Source of the DNA: Bacteroides sp. An322
GTDB lineage: Bacteria > Bacteroidota > Bacteroidia > Bacteroidales > Bacteroidaceae
NCBI RefSeq assembly: GCF_002161765.1
Contig: NZ_NFIN01000003.1
Coordinates: forward strand, 62,001-126,000
Length of the DNA: 64,000 nucleotides
Direction of reading: 5' to 3'
The notes under the pieces were generated by a model that was not told the origin of the DNA, made no database searches, and worked only from the letters and a program-made list of their open reading frames with translations. The position numbers were made by a program, and so were the translations under genes. Numbering within the stretch: position 1 is the first letter of the stretch; every line of letters begins with the position of its first letter. Below, piece by piece: positions 44,439 to 52,626 of the stretch.

Positions 44439-45304
44439 TTATCGAAGTATTTCAGCACGCTGTTTGAAGAATGATTTTTCTTTCGTTGTCAAGAAAGGTA
44501 TCTCATCTATCGAAGTGACTTCTGCCTGTAGTACATTCTTTTTAGACCACGCAACCAACTTAGCACAGAAGTTCACCCAATTAGAAATCTTCTCGAAGTC
44601 TGTGCTACCCTGGTGCTGTCTGAACTCTATCGTTCTGTGACGTGAGTAAGAACAAGCGTTTACTTTGTAATACCTGTTGCCACTCATTACGTCATAGACA
44701 TCATTCTTGCTCGTGCAAAATGAAAAGTCTTTGCCTTGCAGACTTCTGCACCACTGACTGTTATTCTCGCGTCTTGAACGAGCCATGAACGTATCTATCA
44801 CCTTCTCTAACTTCTGATAGTTCTTGAATACGTTCACATAGGCTTCATCTGACAAATTTTGCGCACCAATATGCACATGCAGGCCAGTTGATACGTTTAC
44901 TTGCGCATTAGCCTCATCAATGCCTTACAGCAATTTTCAAGACTTTTCATACCCACCTTACCAGTCAGTACAGGCGATACGCATTCGATAGGATTTTCGC
45001 CTCTGATAGAACTGTCAGAGACAAATTTGTAATAGTGATTGTTGTCTTCGTGATTGTACCCCTCATACTGAAAAGGCATTGCGTTTCTCGTAGCACATTC
45101 ACGCATCACGCTTGAAGCTACCAGGCATTCAATTTCAACGCCAAACGTGAACTTAAATCGTTCTGTAACTTGCTTAGGCAGGTCAGACAGAATGATGTCA
45201 ATCTCATGCTTGCGCAGCCCCAGTTTTATAAGGGCTTCTTTCTTTGATGTCTTAGAACCTTTGCCAGTCTTGATGTCTTGAATTTCTTCGTTTAAACTCT
45301 TCAT
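44439..45304 (-). pseudogene. Amidoligase (ATP-dependent COOH-NH2 ligase), split by a 1-nt frameshift
   Basis: The N-terminal part (45304-44897) has KFTFGVEIECL, the start of the Amidoligase_2 fold; the C-terminal part (44876-44439) has TIEFRQHQGSTDFEKISNW, the family's end. The frames meet near 44920: restoring one base there (reading GCA ATT GAT GAG) joins KALIDEANAQVNVSTGLHVH-type sequence through the break. Complete, it would be about 288 residues. There is no slippery heptamer, so a mutation or sequencing error is more likely than recoding. The enzyme should form amide bonds using ammonia from the adjacent class II amidotransferase. Confidence 0.8.
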
Positions 45305-45370
45305 AATCGTGCTCTTTATAAAGTTAGTAATCGTGTAAATTATGCAGGGCTTTCGCCCTGCCGGTTAAAC
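45305..45370 (-). other. Leader with GAAA-tetraloop hairpin and repeated CACGATTA
   Basis: GCAGGGC-GAAA-GCCCTGC hairpin (45341-45358) followed by two copies of CACGATTA (one ending in the amidoligase ATG). No T-tract, so more likely mRNA structure than terminator. Confidence 0.5.
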
Positions 45371-45658
45371 TTATTTGTGTGACTCTCTGAAATCAAGTTC
45401 TACAATCTTGTGATATTTGTGAATGTCGTACAGCCCACCTGCACACCCCATCGCTGATGCAAGTCTTACGATTTCTTCTACAGCATTCATAAGGTCTATG
45501 TTCGCATCTTTAGCCTCATTCTGTGCCTTCTCGTAGTCCCTGCAATTTCTTGCTGCACATTGCGTCTTTTCAGCTTCTTCAACACGCTTCATAGCTTCGT
45601 TGATAGACTTGATTTCAGCCCTAATCTCTTTGATGTAATCACTACTTGTTGTCTTCAT
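45371..45658 (-). CDS. Small coiled-coil protein, unknown
   Basis: 95 residues (MKTTSSDYIKEIRAEIKSIN), largely helical with a coiled-coil first half and two Cys (CAARNC). First gene of the minus-strand unit diverging from the XRE gene at 45830; start context ACACGATT-ATG. Confidence 0.65.
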   Translation of the reverse strand: MKTTSSDYIKEIRAEIKSINEAMKRVEEAEKTQCAARNCRDYEKAQNEAKDANIDLMNAVEEIVRLASAMGCAGGLYDIHKYHKIVELDFRESHK

Positions 45659-45706
45659 AATCGTGTATCTTTAATCGTTATTACTTCTTGTTTGATGATG
45701 CAAAGT

Positions 45707-45811
45707 AAAAGTAAATACTTTAATAAAACAAGTATTAATAAAAGAATATACTTATATTTTACAAAGATTAACAAAGTGTATGCTTATATATAAATAAAAG
45801 TATTTACTTTT
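45707..45811. promoter_or_regulatory. Divergent promoter-operator region of the lysogeny switch
   Basis: AAAGTATTTACTTTT at 45797-45811 is repeated as its exact inverse at 45707-45721. The right copy contains TACTTTTG (45805-45812), a -7 box for the XRE gene; the left copy faces the minus-strand operon. A repressor binding the shared sequence would control both directions. Confidence 0.65.
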
Positions 45812-45829
45812 GTGCTAAAATTGATTTTT

Positions 45830-46150
45830 ATGATAAATAGGACAAGAGAAATTATAGAGCAACTAAACCTTAAAAAGGTAGATATTGCAGAAAAATTGGG
45901 TATTACTCCTGTAGGACTCAATCAATTACTTAATACAGAGAAGCCCAAACTTGAAACGTTAGAAAAATTGTCAAAAGCTGTTGGTGTACCTGTATGGAAA
46001 TTAATTCTTAGCGATGATGAAATTAAAGAGGTCAATATATTAGAAGAAAAAGATTTAAGCGAAGTAAACGGCTACGTGAAAGTAAAAGGAACTATTTATG
46101 AAATACACTCATTTGAGGATTTAAGGAGATTAATAGAAATGGATGTTTAA
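45830..46150 (+). CDS. XRE-family repressor-like protein
   Basis: 106 residues from ATG 45830. The N-terminal helix-turn-helix is KKVDIAEKLGITPVGLNQLL (about residues 16-35); the C-terminal region (VNGYVKVKGTIYEIHSFEDL) is small and has no peptidase motif. Divergent from the minus-strand operon across a symmetrical promoter region, so it is a candidate lysogeny regulator of that switch. Confidence 0.8.
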   Translation: MINRTREIIEQLNLKKVDIAEKLGITPVGLNQLLNTEKPKLETLEKLSKAVGVPVWKLILSDDEIKEVNILEEKDLSEVNGYVKVKGTIYEIHSFEDLRRLIEMDV

Positions 46151-46165
46151 CGTAATAAAAAAGTT

Positions 46166-46762
46166 ATGAGAAAAGTTATTCCTATATTATTTTTGGTACT
46201 GTCTTTTTCTGTTGCTTGTTCCAATAAAAACAGTTCTAAGCAAGAGGTAGAAACTCCAAAAGAAAAATACACGCAGGAACAAGCATTGAAAGCATATAAA
46301 GATATGTATTTTGGTATGGATATAAAATCAATATTAGAACTTGGATATGTATCGGAAAAGGATACGTCCAAATGGGTAATAGACTTGAAATATAAAAATA
46401 TTGGCCATGAGGAATTTGAAGATGCCAATATTATGACATACAAAAACAAACTCTTTATGGTTAATTTCCATAGCTACGTTGATGGATTAAATAACGCATT
46501 GGATTTATTGAATGGTACTAAAGAAGTTTTCTCTGCAAAATATGGAACTCCCGAAATAGAAAATAATATAAATAAAGATAGTATTGAAATAGATAAAGAT
46601 TATATAGTCTATCTATGGAACATAAGGAATAAACAGATTAGCGGAAAATTGAATAAGTCTGGACAGGATGATATGTATTTTGTAGATGTGTTTATAGAAG
46701 ATACAATAACTCGATATATTAAAGATTCTGTCGCATTATCTTATCAAAGCAAGGATATATAA
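46166..46762 (+). CDS. Prophage lipoprotein, unknown
   Basis: 198 residues. Signal peptide with lipobox ending at Cys18 (MRKVIPILFLVLSFSVAC), then a Ser/Lys-rich linker and a globular domain of unknown family. It follows the XRE gene by 15 bp and ends in a terminator, so it should be made in the lysogen. Surface exclusion of other phages, or an altered host surface, is a reasonable but untested guess. Confidence 0.75.
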   Translation: MRKVIPILFLVLSFSVACSNKNSSKQEVETPKEKYTQEQALKAYKDMYFGMDIKSILELGYVSEKDTSKWVIDLKYKNIGHEEFEDANIMTYKNKLFMVNFHSYVDGLNNALDLLNGTKEVFSAKYGTPEIENNINKDSIEIDKDYIVYLWNIRNKQISGKLNKSGQDDMYFVDVFIEDTITRYIKDSVALSYQSKDI

Positions 46763-46768
46763 TATTTC

Positions 46769-46800
46769 ATCCCCGTTCCTTCCGGTTCGGGGATTTTTTA
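46769..46800 (+). terminator. Terminator after the lipoprotein
   Basis: ATCCCCG/CGGGGAT stem (46769-46775 with 46788-46794), 12-nt loop, T6 tail. Confidence 0.9.
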
Positions 46801-46811
46801 TGCTCAAAAAG

Positions 46812-46842
46812 TTGTATTATTGTATAACTTTCCGTATCTTTG
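46812..46842 (+). promoter_or_regulatory. Promoter of the higBA-like pair
   Basis: TTG at 46812-46814, a 20-nt spacer and TATCTTTG at 46835-46842, directly before the toxin ATG at 46847; short leader. Confidence 0.7.
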
Positions 46843-46846
46843 CACC

Positions 46847-47179
46847 ATGAGAAAGATAGTCGCATACAAGAATTATTTCAGTGACTTCATAAAGAAGCTG
46901 TCAGCAGACGAGATAAACAAGATTCGCCGTGCGTTGGACTTGTTCAAAGTGGAGGATAGGATGCCGAGACATTTCATAAAGTTCATACGTGACGGCGTTT
47001 ATGAATTTCGTGTGAATTATGGAAATAATGAATTTCGTATCTTTTTCATATATGATGGAGATGCCGTCGTTGTTCTTTTTAACGCTTTTAAGAAGAAAAC
47101 GCAGAAAACACCTGACAATGAAATAAAAAAAGCTATAAAGTTAAAGGAGGAATATTATGAAGCTAAAAGAAATCAGTAA
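46847..47179 (+). CDS. RelE/HigB-family toxin
   Basis: 110 residues from ATG 46847. The RelE/ParE-like fold shows in MPRHFIKFIRDGVYEFRVNY, NNEFRIFFIYDGDAVVVLFN and a Lys-rich end (FKKKTQKTP), as in phage-derived Gp49/HigB toxins that cut mRNA on the ribosome. It overlaps the antitoxin gene by 23 nt. Confidence 0.88.
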   Translation: MRKIVAYKNYFSDFIKKLSADEINKIRRALDLFKVEDRMPRHFIKFIRDGVYEFRVNYGNNEFRIFFIYDGDAVVVLFNAFKKKTQKTPDNEIKKAIKLKEEYYEAKRNQ

Positions 47180-47462
47180 AGACATCTACGATTTGGACGC
47201 ATGGCTGGATGAAGGGCTTGGAGCGGAAGGAACTCCTGAACGTGAAAAGAACCGCGAAAAGGCATGGGAGGAATACAATGCCCAAATCTTATTGGAAGCG
47301 CGAAAAAACGCACACCTCACGCAAGCAGAACTCGCAAAACGCATCGGTGCGGACAAAGGGTATATATCAAGGGTGGAGCGTGGGTTAACCGTTCCTACAG
47401 TCGCCACACTTTATAAAATAGCCTCTGCAATGGGATTGACGGTAGAATTGCGCCCCATTTAA
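47157..47462 (+). CDS. HigA-like XRE antitoxin
   Basis: 101 residues. A C-terminal helix-turn-helix (LTQAELAKRIGADKGYISRV, about 54-73) follows an N-terminal toxin-binding extension (LKEISKDIYDLDAWLDEGLG). Toxin-first order is the rule for higBA. Translationally coupled to the toxin by overlap. Confidence 0.88.
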   Translation: MKLKEISKDIYDLDAWLDEGLGAEGTPEREKNREKAWEEYNAQILLEARKNAHLTQAELAKRIGADKGYISRVERGLTVPTVATLYKIASAMGLTVELRPI

Positions 47463-47509
47463 GCAAATCGCCACCATAAACAGAACTCTTTGGTAAGCCC
47501 AAAGAGGGG

Positions 47510-47563
47510 GTGATACATTGCCCCCATTGCGGGAAAGAGATAAAGTTGAATCCGGAAGTTTAA
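47510..47563 (+). CDS. Possible 17-residue zinc-knuckle remnant
   Basis: GTG-started frame reading MIHCPHCGKEIKLNPEV. The CPHCGKEI knuckle resembles the N-terminus of small Bacteroides zinc-ribbon proteins, so this may be a truncated gene. The rest of 47463-47580 holds nothing clear. Confidence 0.3.
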   Translation: MIHCPHCGKEIKLNPEV

Positions 47564-47580
47564 TTAAAAAAAATAATATT

Positions 47581-47781
47581 ATGAAGACGATTTATTTTCA
47601 TCCTAACGGATATACACAAGTTCCTGTAACTTCATTAAATGACATCATTCAATACTGTGCAAGAATAGGACATAGATTGTCAAATGTGGAAATTGATTAT
47701 AGAAATGGTAAATATTTAGTGCTTACATCTTTTCAAGGTTCTTATGTTTGTATTGGATATGTTGATGATATGATAGATTAA
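47581..47781 (+). CDS. Small protein, unknown
   Basis: 66 residues from ATG 47581 (MKTIYFHPNGYTQVPVTSLN). Compact alpha/beta composition, no known motif. In the same direction as higBA and 11 bp before the next small gene. Confidence 0.6.
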   Translation: MKTIYFHPNGYTQVPVTSLNDIIQYCARIGHRLSNVEIDYRNGKYLVLTSFQGSYVCIGYVDDMID

Positions 47782-47792
47782 AATATATTGAT

Positions 47793-48047
47793 ATGGAAAA
47801 GCATTTTATAACAGAAGATGAATTATTAAAGCGAGGGTATAAGAAAAGTGCTGATGGAACTAAATATAGAAAAAGATTAGGTAACAAAGATTTTGATTTT
47901 ATTCCTAATGGAAGAGGGCTTTTACCTAAATCGGAGCTAGATGACCCTCAAAAGACAAGACATTTTGAACAAATAGATACTTTGGAAGAATTGGAGAATT
48001 TTGAAAAGTTTGCACGTGAAGGATTCAAACAAAAGCCGGAAGCATAA
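47793..48047 (+). CDS. Small charged protein, unknown
   Basis: 84 residues (MEKHFITEDELLKRGYKKSA...), Lys/Glu-rich with a C-terminal helix LEELENFEKFAREGFKQ. It ends in a terminator shared with the convergent ImmA-like gene. Confidence 0.6.
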   Translation: MEKHFITEDELLKRGYKKSADGTKYRKRLGNKDFDFIPNGRGLLPKSELDDPQKTRHFEQIDTLEELENFEKFAREGFKQKPEA

Positions 48048-48060
48048 CGCTTCCGGCTTT
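48032..48060. terminator. Bidirectional terminator
   Basis: 12-bp stem AAAGCCGGAAGC/GCTTCCGGCTTT (48032-48043 with 48049-48060), loop ATAAC, between convergent genes. Confidence 0.9.
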
Positions 48061-48064
48061 GTTA

Positions 48065-49129
48065 TTATCTTACAATTTTTAATCGAAACTTTTTCTTATC
48101 TTTTTCACAGAAATCTTGAATTATATCAATAGGAAGTTTAAAAGCTTTAGACAAATCATTCATTGTATATCCAAGTTCTGTTTTAAATAAAGAATAGGCC
48201 TCATAAAAAACAGATGGTTCATCTATCTCTACATTTATAGGTTCATGCTTAGTATAACCTCTCCTGCTAAGTTCTATATAGAAATACTTATATTTATTTT
48301 CATCTATACATGCTAATTCTTTGGCCCTTCTAATAATTGAAGCCATTGATGTAAGCCAATATTCTTTCAATGGAGCCAAATAGTTCAAACGTAAATTTCT
48401 AAGAGACGGCTTGATTGATTCGGAAGGCATTAAAAATTCTGCAGCAAATCTAAAAGCCTCATTCTCTTTGTCTCTATAATCTGGAATTGGATAGTTAGGA
48501 GACAAATGCATGATAATATGTCCTAATTCATGTGCTATTGTCAATCTTTTATGGTCATTGCTAAAATTCTTATTTAATACTAATACAAATGCTCCTTTAT
48601 CAGTTGTGAATGACACTCCATCAAAAATATCTTCGTCATAGTCTTTTTCTACTATAATAACGCCATATTTTTCCAATAAAGTACAGATGTCCTTTACCGG
48701 TTCTGAATCCGGAATTCCCATATATCTGCGTGTAAATTTCGCTGCAGACTCAGGAGTATAACCTTCTTCAAGGTCAATAAATCTTAGATTCATTTCAGGA
48801 AATTCAATAGAATCAGACATTTCATCTACTAAATATCCAATAATTTTATTTGAGTAATCGATGTGACAACGATCCTTTTTACTGATTCCGCTTTTTCTTC
48901 TATAGTGGGCATTATCGACATTATTACCTATCTTTACATTGTAAAATTCTTCAGGAAAGCCCAAAAAGTCAATAATCCGTTTCACAACATCAGCAGATAA
49001 TATTCCCAATCCTTTTTCAAATTTAGACAAATTGGATTGCGATAAGCCCGGAATTTTTGATGCTAATTCTGTTTGTGAATAGCCACGATATTCCCTGACA
49101 AATGTTAGCTGCTTATAATTGAAATTCAT
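48065..49129 (-). CDS. XRE-ImmA/IrrE metallopeptidase regulator
   Basis: 354 residues from ATG 49129 (context ACGATT-ATG). N-terminal helix-turn-helix YSQTELASKIPGLSQSNLSK (about 18-37) fused to a zinc peptidase with HELGH at 200-204 and a downstream ENEAFRFAAEFLMP. ImmA-type proteases cleave phage repressors on DNA damage; XRE-ImmA fusions also serve as antitoxins. It lies 90 bp after a 204-residue gene in the same direction, which may be its partner. Confidence 0.88.
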   Translation of the reverse strand: MNFNYKQLTFVREYRGYSQTELASKIPGLSQSNLSKFEKGLGILSADVVKRIIDFLGFPEEFYNVKIGNNVDNAHYRRKSGISKKDRCHIDYSNKIIGYLVDEMSDSIEFPEMNLRFIDLEEGYTPESAAKFTRRYMGIPDSEPVKDICTLLEKYGVIIVEKDYDEDIFDGVSFTTDKGAFVLVLNKNFSNDHKRLTIAHELGHIIMHLSPNYPIPDYRDKENEAFRFAAEFLMPSESIKPSLRNLRLNYLAPLKEYWLTSMASIIRRAKELACIDENKYKYFYIELSRRGYTKHEPINVEIDEPSVFYEAYSLFKTELGYTMNDLSKAFKLPIDIIQDFCEKDKKKFRLKIVR

Positions 49130-49218
49130 AATCGTATGTTTAATTTCCAATTTAAGACTATGGTCTTAAATATTATTACTATAAAAACATCCAGTGGCAG
49201 ACGGGTTAATAATTTATG

Positions 49219-49833
49219 TTATTTATTCTCGGCTGTTTTGGCTTTATTAGCACCTTTCAGTGATACAGATGCTGCAGGAACAGACGGTTTCAAAACAACT
49301 GTCGGTCTCAAACCTTCTGTAGCAGGTTTGTTTATAGCCCATTTAACCTTGTTTTCATCTATATAAACCAGCTTTGGGTCAACTAATTCACCAAATTGAT
49401 TCTTTTTGTAACCAAAAAACAAAATAGGAGCTGTTGGGTCCTCGTCGTCCTGAAACAATCTCCCTTGCAATTGGTTCTCTATCGAATCAGTCATTTTTGT
49501 ACGTATGTTCATCGGCATATCATTCTTATCCAATTTCTTGAACAGAATTATATATCCCTTCACATAAAGCATGAATCTACCATACTTTCCAGTTTTCCAA
49601 TCTCTACAAAAATACTTCTGTATTGATTGTACTATTTTGACATTCAACAAGTGTGCTTCAAATCCTCTCATACGAGCTTCTGGAGGAGTTAGCACTATCT
49701 CTTTATTATACTGTTTTACTGCATCTTCGTATGCTTCAAACAGTTTTGTGAGAATTGAACCTAGTTCAATTTCACATTCTTTTGCGCTAATTATACGCTT
49801 CCTCTTTTGTTTTTCTGTAAATTTGCAATTCAT
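49219..49833 (-). CDS. Unknown protein upstream of the XRE-ImmA gene
   Basis: 204 residues (MNCKFTEKQKRKRIISAKEC...). Basic N-terminus, then helices (GSILTKLFEAYEDAVKQYN), a beta-rich centre (GRFMLYVKGYIILFKKLD, APILFFGYKKNQFGELVDP) and an Ala/Lys-rich tail. It has its own promoter and a 5' hairpin. Gene order suggests it is regulated by, or is the target of, the XRE-ImmA protein; a toxin or signalling role is a guess. Confidence 0.65.
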   Translation of the reverse strand: MNCKFTEKQKRKRIISAKECEIELGSILTKLFEAYEDAVKQYNKEIVLTPPEARMRGFEAHLLNVKIVQSIQKYFCRDWKTGKYGRFMLYVKGYIILFKKLDKNDMPMNIRTKMTDSIENQLQGRLFQDDEDPTAPILFFGYKKNQFGELVDPKLVYIDENKVKWAINKPATEGLRPTVVLKPSVPAASVSLKGANKAKTAENK

Positions 49834-49872
49834 TAATTAATAAAAAAATTATGTCCACCACTGGACTTGAAG

Positions 49873-49913
49873 AAATCTCTGTTGCAGCAGAGATTTTTTC
49901 TCCAGCAAAGATA
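49873..49913 (-). promoter_or_regulatory. Promoter with 5' stem-loop for the 49219-49833 gene
   Basis: TATCTTTG at 49906-49913 (minus); just after the expected start comes AAATCTCTG/CAGAGATTT (49873-49881 with 49888-49896, 6-nt loop), placing a stable hairpin at the extreme 5' end of the mRNA. The rest of 49834-49994 is AT-rich without a gene. Confidence 0.6.
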
Positions 49914-49994
49914 TATAATTTTTCTTGAAAGTTGTATATAATTATCTCGAAAAATTGTATTTTACATCTTGGCGGTAGTAATATCATTCCACTT

Positions 49995-50432
49995 CTACTT
50001 GATTAGTCCTTTGACCTTCAACCTTTCTACAATCTGATTGTAAAAATACTCTATATCCTGACGAAAATCCTTATACTGCTGGTAGATAAAGGAAACATCG
50101 GATATATTGTTTGAAATAACGCAAGGAGAAACATCTGGGAATATTTTCGATAGTTCCGCACGTATTCCATTAGGTAAACGACCCCCAGCTAAGACACTTG
50201 GAGCGAACAAAAATAAAGATATAAATAAAAACTTTTTTCGTTGGTATACGCTATCAATTTTAGGAGCACAGTCCCTTTCCTCCAAAGCGTCACAGAATAG
50301 AGAGTAAATTTCAGGAAGTAAATAAATGTCAGATAGGATAGGAGAAGATAGCTCGTTTTCTCGTTCTGACAATCTTGATTTCTGTTCACGGATTGTTCTT
50401 AGCTCAATTATTGAAGAAAATTCTTTTCCCAT
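49995..50432 (-). CDS. Phage protein of unknown function
   Basis: 145 residues (MGKEFSSIIELRTIREQKSR...). The middle KKFLFISLFLFAPSVLAGGR is hydrophobic and could be a buried helix or membrane segment; LPNGIRAELSKIFPDVSPCV follows. Similar proteins are common in Bacteroides prophages, function unknown. Confidence 0.65.
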   Translation of the reverse strand: MGKEFSSIIELRTIREQKSRLSERENELSSPILSDIYLLPEIYSLFCDALEERDCAPKIDSVYQRKKFLFISLFLFAPSVLAGGRLPNGIRAELSKIFPDVSPCVISNNISDVSFIYQQYKDFRQDIEYFYNQIVERLKVKGLIK

Positions 50433-50519
50433 AGCACAATAATAAAAAATATTTTAGTATATTTGCGGCATAATCGTGTATGGGGAATTGGCTTGATCGT
50501 GCGGGCTGGTTCCCTGTTT
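50433..50519. other. Short gap with hairpin and orphan start-context motif
   Basis: On the minus strand GGGAA and TTCCC enclose CCAGCCCGCACGATCAAG, then ACACGATT-ATG leads into a 5-codon frame. On the plus strand TATATTTG (50458-50465) matches a -7 box, so a small plus-strand RNA is possible. No gene. Confidence 0.35.
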
Positions 50520-50816
50520 TTATGAATAATCCTTGTCTTTCATAAACCTTTCAATTTCTTTCAATTCTTCATCTATGACTTTCTTCATCCTTTCCGCATC
50601 CTCGTACATTTCATTTTTGACAAAATACTGCTGTATAGAATAGAGCATTGATATGTATGTGGTGTCATGCCTTGCTTTCACCCATTTCATAAAGCCCATG
50701 TTTCTGTCCAGCTTGGTTTCCAGTTTTTTTATCATCGCCACTACAATGCAGGAAACTGCAAAAAATGAAGCGGTACTGATAAGGCATATAATTTCAAGCA
50801 TATTGGTTTCTTCCAT
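50520..50816 (-). CDS. Small membrane protein with coiled coil
   Basis: 98 residues. One hydrophobic helix (LEIICLISTASFFAVSCIVV, about 7-28) followed by a charged helical tail (EDAERMKKVIDEELKEIERF). Single-pass anchor with cytoplasmic coiled coil; function unknown. Confidence 0.65.
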   Translation of the reverse strand: MEETNMLEIICLISTASFFAVSCIVVAMIKKLETKLDRNMGFMKWVKARHDTTYISMLYSIQQYFVKNEMYEDAERMKKVIDEELKEIERFMKDKDYS

Positions 50817-50819
50817 ATA

Positions 50820-51215
50820 TCATTTGCTGATTAAGTCGCACCATTTGTATGATTCATTCTCGTAGAACCACTGCCAGCCGTTCTTTGGCTGCCTGATTCT
50901 GCCTTTCAGATACCGCCTTGCGGTGGCGTAATTGATGCCAAGCGACATTGACGCGTCTATGACGGAATCGAACCTTCCCAGCAGCTTCCCTTGGTGAATC
51001 ACCACGCAGGACTTTGCGGCAGCCCTCCGGTTTGACCAGTACGGATGCCCTTTCAATGCCTCGCTGTGTCTTTTCCTTATCTCCTTGGCGCGTTCCTCGC
51101 CGTAGTATTCTTCGTAGGTCTTTCCGCGAAGTCCGTGGCGGTATCCCTTGTTGAACACGTTGTGCCCGTTGACCACACGTGTCACCGGTATGATGGGGTC
51201 TAAATGTAGTTCCAT
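50820..51215 (-). CDS. NUMOD-type DNA-binding protein
   Basis: 131 residues. GKTYEEYYGEERAKEIRKRH resembles the NUMOD3 motif and VVIHQGKLLGRFDSVIDASM with ATARRYLKGR resembles NUMOD1/IENR1, the DNA-binding modules of homing endonucleases. No GIY-YIG or HNH nuclease is present, so it is a stand-alone recognition module, possibly a reduced homing enzyme. Confidence 0.75.
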   Translation of the reverse strand: MELHLDPIIPVTRVVNGHNVFNKGYRHGLRGKTYEEYYGEERAKEIRKRHSEALKGHPYWSNRRAAAKSCVVIHQGKLLGRFDSVIDASMSLGINYATARRYLKGRIRQPKNGWQWFYENESYKWCDLISK

Positions 51216-51234
51216 GGATTCAGTTTTTTAATGA

Positions 51235-51774
51235 TTAGTATCTTTTGCCTCCGTGGTGGTAGCCACGCAGGCGGTTATAGTTCATTTTAGTGTGGATGAA
51301 GAAATCAATGTCAATGGCTGTCAATTCACAGTATTTGAGCACAACCGCAATGATTGCAATTACCTTTTCTTCGGTGGAATCATCGCAGGTGGATATTCCG
51401 GAGAGGGCATAGCATAAATCAATGAAGCCCTTTCCTTCCTTTATGCTTTCAGCCATTTCCATAAGGGCTTCCACTTCTTCAAGGTCAAATCTCCGTAGTC
51501 CGGCTAAATCCAAGCACCGTATCACCACATCGCAAAGCTCATCTTCCACCGTGTTCTTGATTTGCCGCTCGAAGTTTTCCTTGAAGTCTATGATTTCTTC
51601 GTATTTCTTGAAGGCTTCCACGTGGGCGTGCAGGTTCTTACGGCCTGCTTGTACGGCTTCTGCTATCTCGGTTATGATTAACATCAGCCAATGGCTATCA
51701 CTGTGTTCTTCTTCGTGCCATCCGTTTGCCTTGGCGATAGAGTAGGCTTCGTCTCGTAGTTCGTTGAGGTTCAT
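51235..51774 (-). CDS. MazG-like nucleotide pyrophosphohydrolase
   Basis: 179 residues, all-alpha. The EEHSDSHWLMLIITEIAEAV segment (about 22-41) with ENFERQIKNTVEDELCDVVI (about 67-86) supplies the ExxE...ExxD metal-binding residues of the MazG/dUTPase superfamily. It would hydrolyse NTPs or dNTPs, or lower alarmone levels during infection. It overlaps the gene upstream by 4 nt. Confidence 0.8.
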   Translation of the reverse strand: MNLNELRDEAYSIAKANGWHEEEHSDSHWLMLIITEIAEAVQAGRKNLHAHVEAFKKYEEIIDFKENFERQIKNTVEDELCDVVIRCLDLAGLRRFDLEEVEALMEMAESIKEGKGFIDLCYALSGISTCDDSTEEKVIAIIAVVLKYCELTAIDIDFFIHTKMNYNRLRGYHHGGKRY

Positions 51775-52178
51775 TGTTCGTTGTCTTGTTCAATTAGGTA
51801 TTCTTTGTTGAAATGTCCGTTTCTGATTAGCCACCAGATACACTCAATAGCATTGTCGAAAATGTCCGTCCGATTAAACATCACATAGCTTTCTTCTTCA
51901 CTGAAGCACCAATACTGGATAACCGGAGGGGTGATTTGAAAGACTGCGGAGCAATAGTCGTTCTCAATTTCAGTAGGCATCATCTCCAGCAGGCGTGCGA
52001 GGCTCCATGAAGGAATGAATTTTTTATCTTTAAATAAGTTCGCTCCGCGATGGTTTACATCAAGTGGGATGCTTACAAAATAGCAGTTATAACACATGTC
52101 CGCCGTTTCGGGCTTCAGTCCCAGTGCAAGCAGCCTTTCCGACTGCTCACGGGTGGTTGAGATTTTGGTTTTGAGTTC
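51771..52178 (-). pseudogene. Bacteroides-phage protein with start codon lost by 1-nt deletion
   Basis: The open frame upstream of the only in-frame ATG (52097) reads ELKTKISTTREQSERLLALG..., the N-terminus typical of a common Bacteroides-phage family (function unknown). At the expected start the sequence is TATGAACTC; one added G (ATG GAA CTC) would restore initiation at about 52180. The ATG present there is out of frame and stops after 22 codons. Translation could still begin at 52097, giving a 108-residue truncated form. Confidence 0.65.
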
Positions 52179-52184
52179 ATAATC

Positions 52185-52610
52185 CTATTCACAATTTAGT
52201 TTTTCCATCATAGAAAGCGTTTCTTCGGTTACCGCTTTCCTGTCCCAATCATATTTGTTGTCGCCCCAATGCGCGGTGTCAAAACCGAAAATCCACCAAT
52301 CATCGCCTATCTCTGTATTTTCTGTGATAAATTCGGCTTTTTCCAAAAGTTTGTTTCTTTTACCAACGTACTCTTTCATGATTTCCATTCCGTTCATTTT
52401 ATCAGGATATGTTGCTGGCTCTGAAAGAGTAATTCCACCATGCACTTCAAAATCTTCCATATCTTCAATGCTTCGACCATGATATTTATTTTGAGGAGGA
52501 ACAGCAACATATCCGTTGTGCGTTCCGTGTTCAAATTCATATCCGGATAAATCAAAGTCTACATCCAAAAACGATGTCGGTGTTATAAATGCTACTAATT
52601 TGTTTTCCAT
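52185..52610 (-). CDS. Phage protein of unknown function
   Basis: 141 residues (MENKLVAFITPTSFLDVDFD...). Recurrent motifs of the group are EDFEVHGGITLSE (about 52-64) and DDWWIFGFDTAHWGDNKYDW (about 103-122), seen in small proteins of phages and plasmids. Function unknown. Confidence 0.7.
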   Translation of the reverse strand: MENKLVAFITPTSFLDVDFDLSGYEFEHGTHNGYVAVPPQNKYHGRSIEDMEDFEVHGGITLSEPATYPDKMNGMEIMKEYVGKRNKLLEKAEFITENTEIGDDWWIFGFDTAHWGDNKYDWDRKAVTEETLSMMEKLNCE

Positions 52611-52626
52611 AATCCTATCATTTTAT

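Noticed and set aside
49787-49987. 66-codon minus-strand frame upstream of the 204-residue gene
   Set aside because: It spans the promoter and the 5' hairpin and overlaps the next gene's start; more likely untranslated leader.
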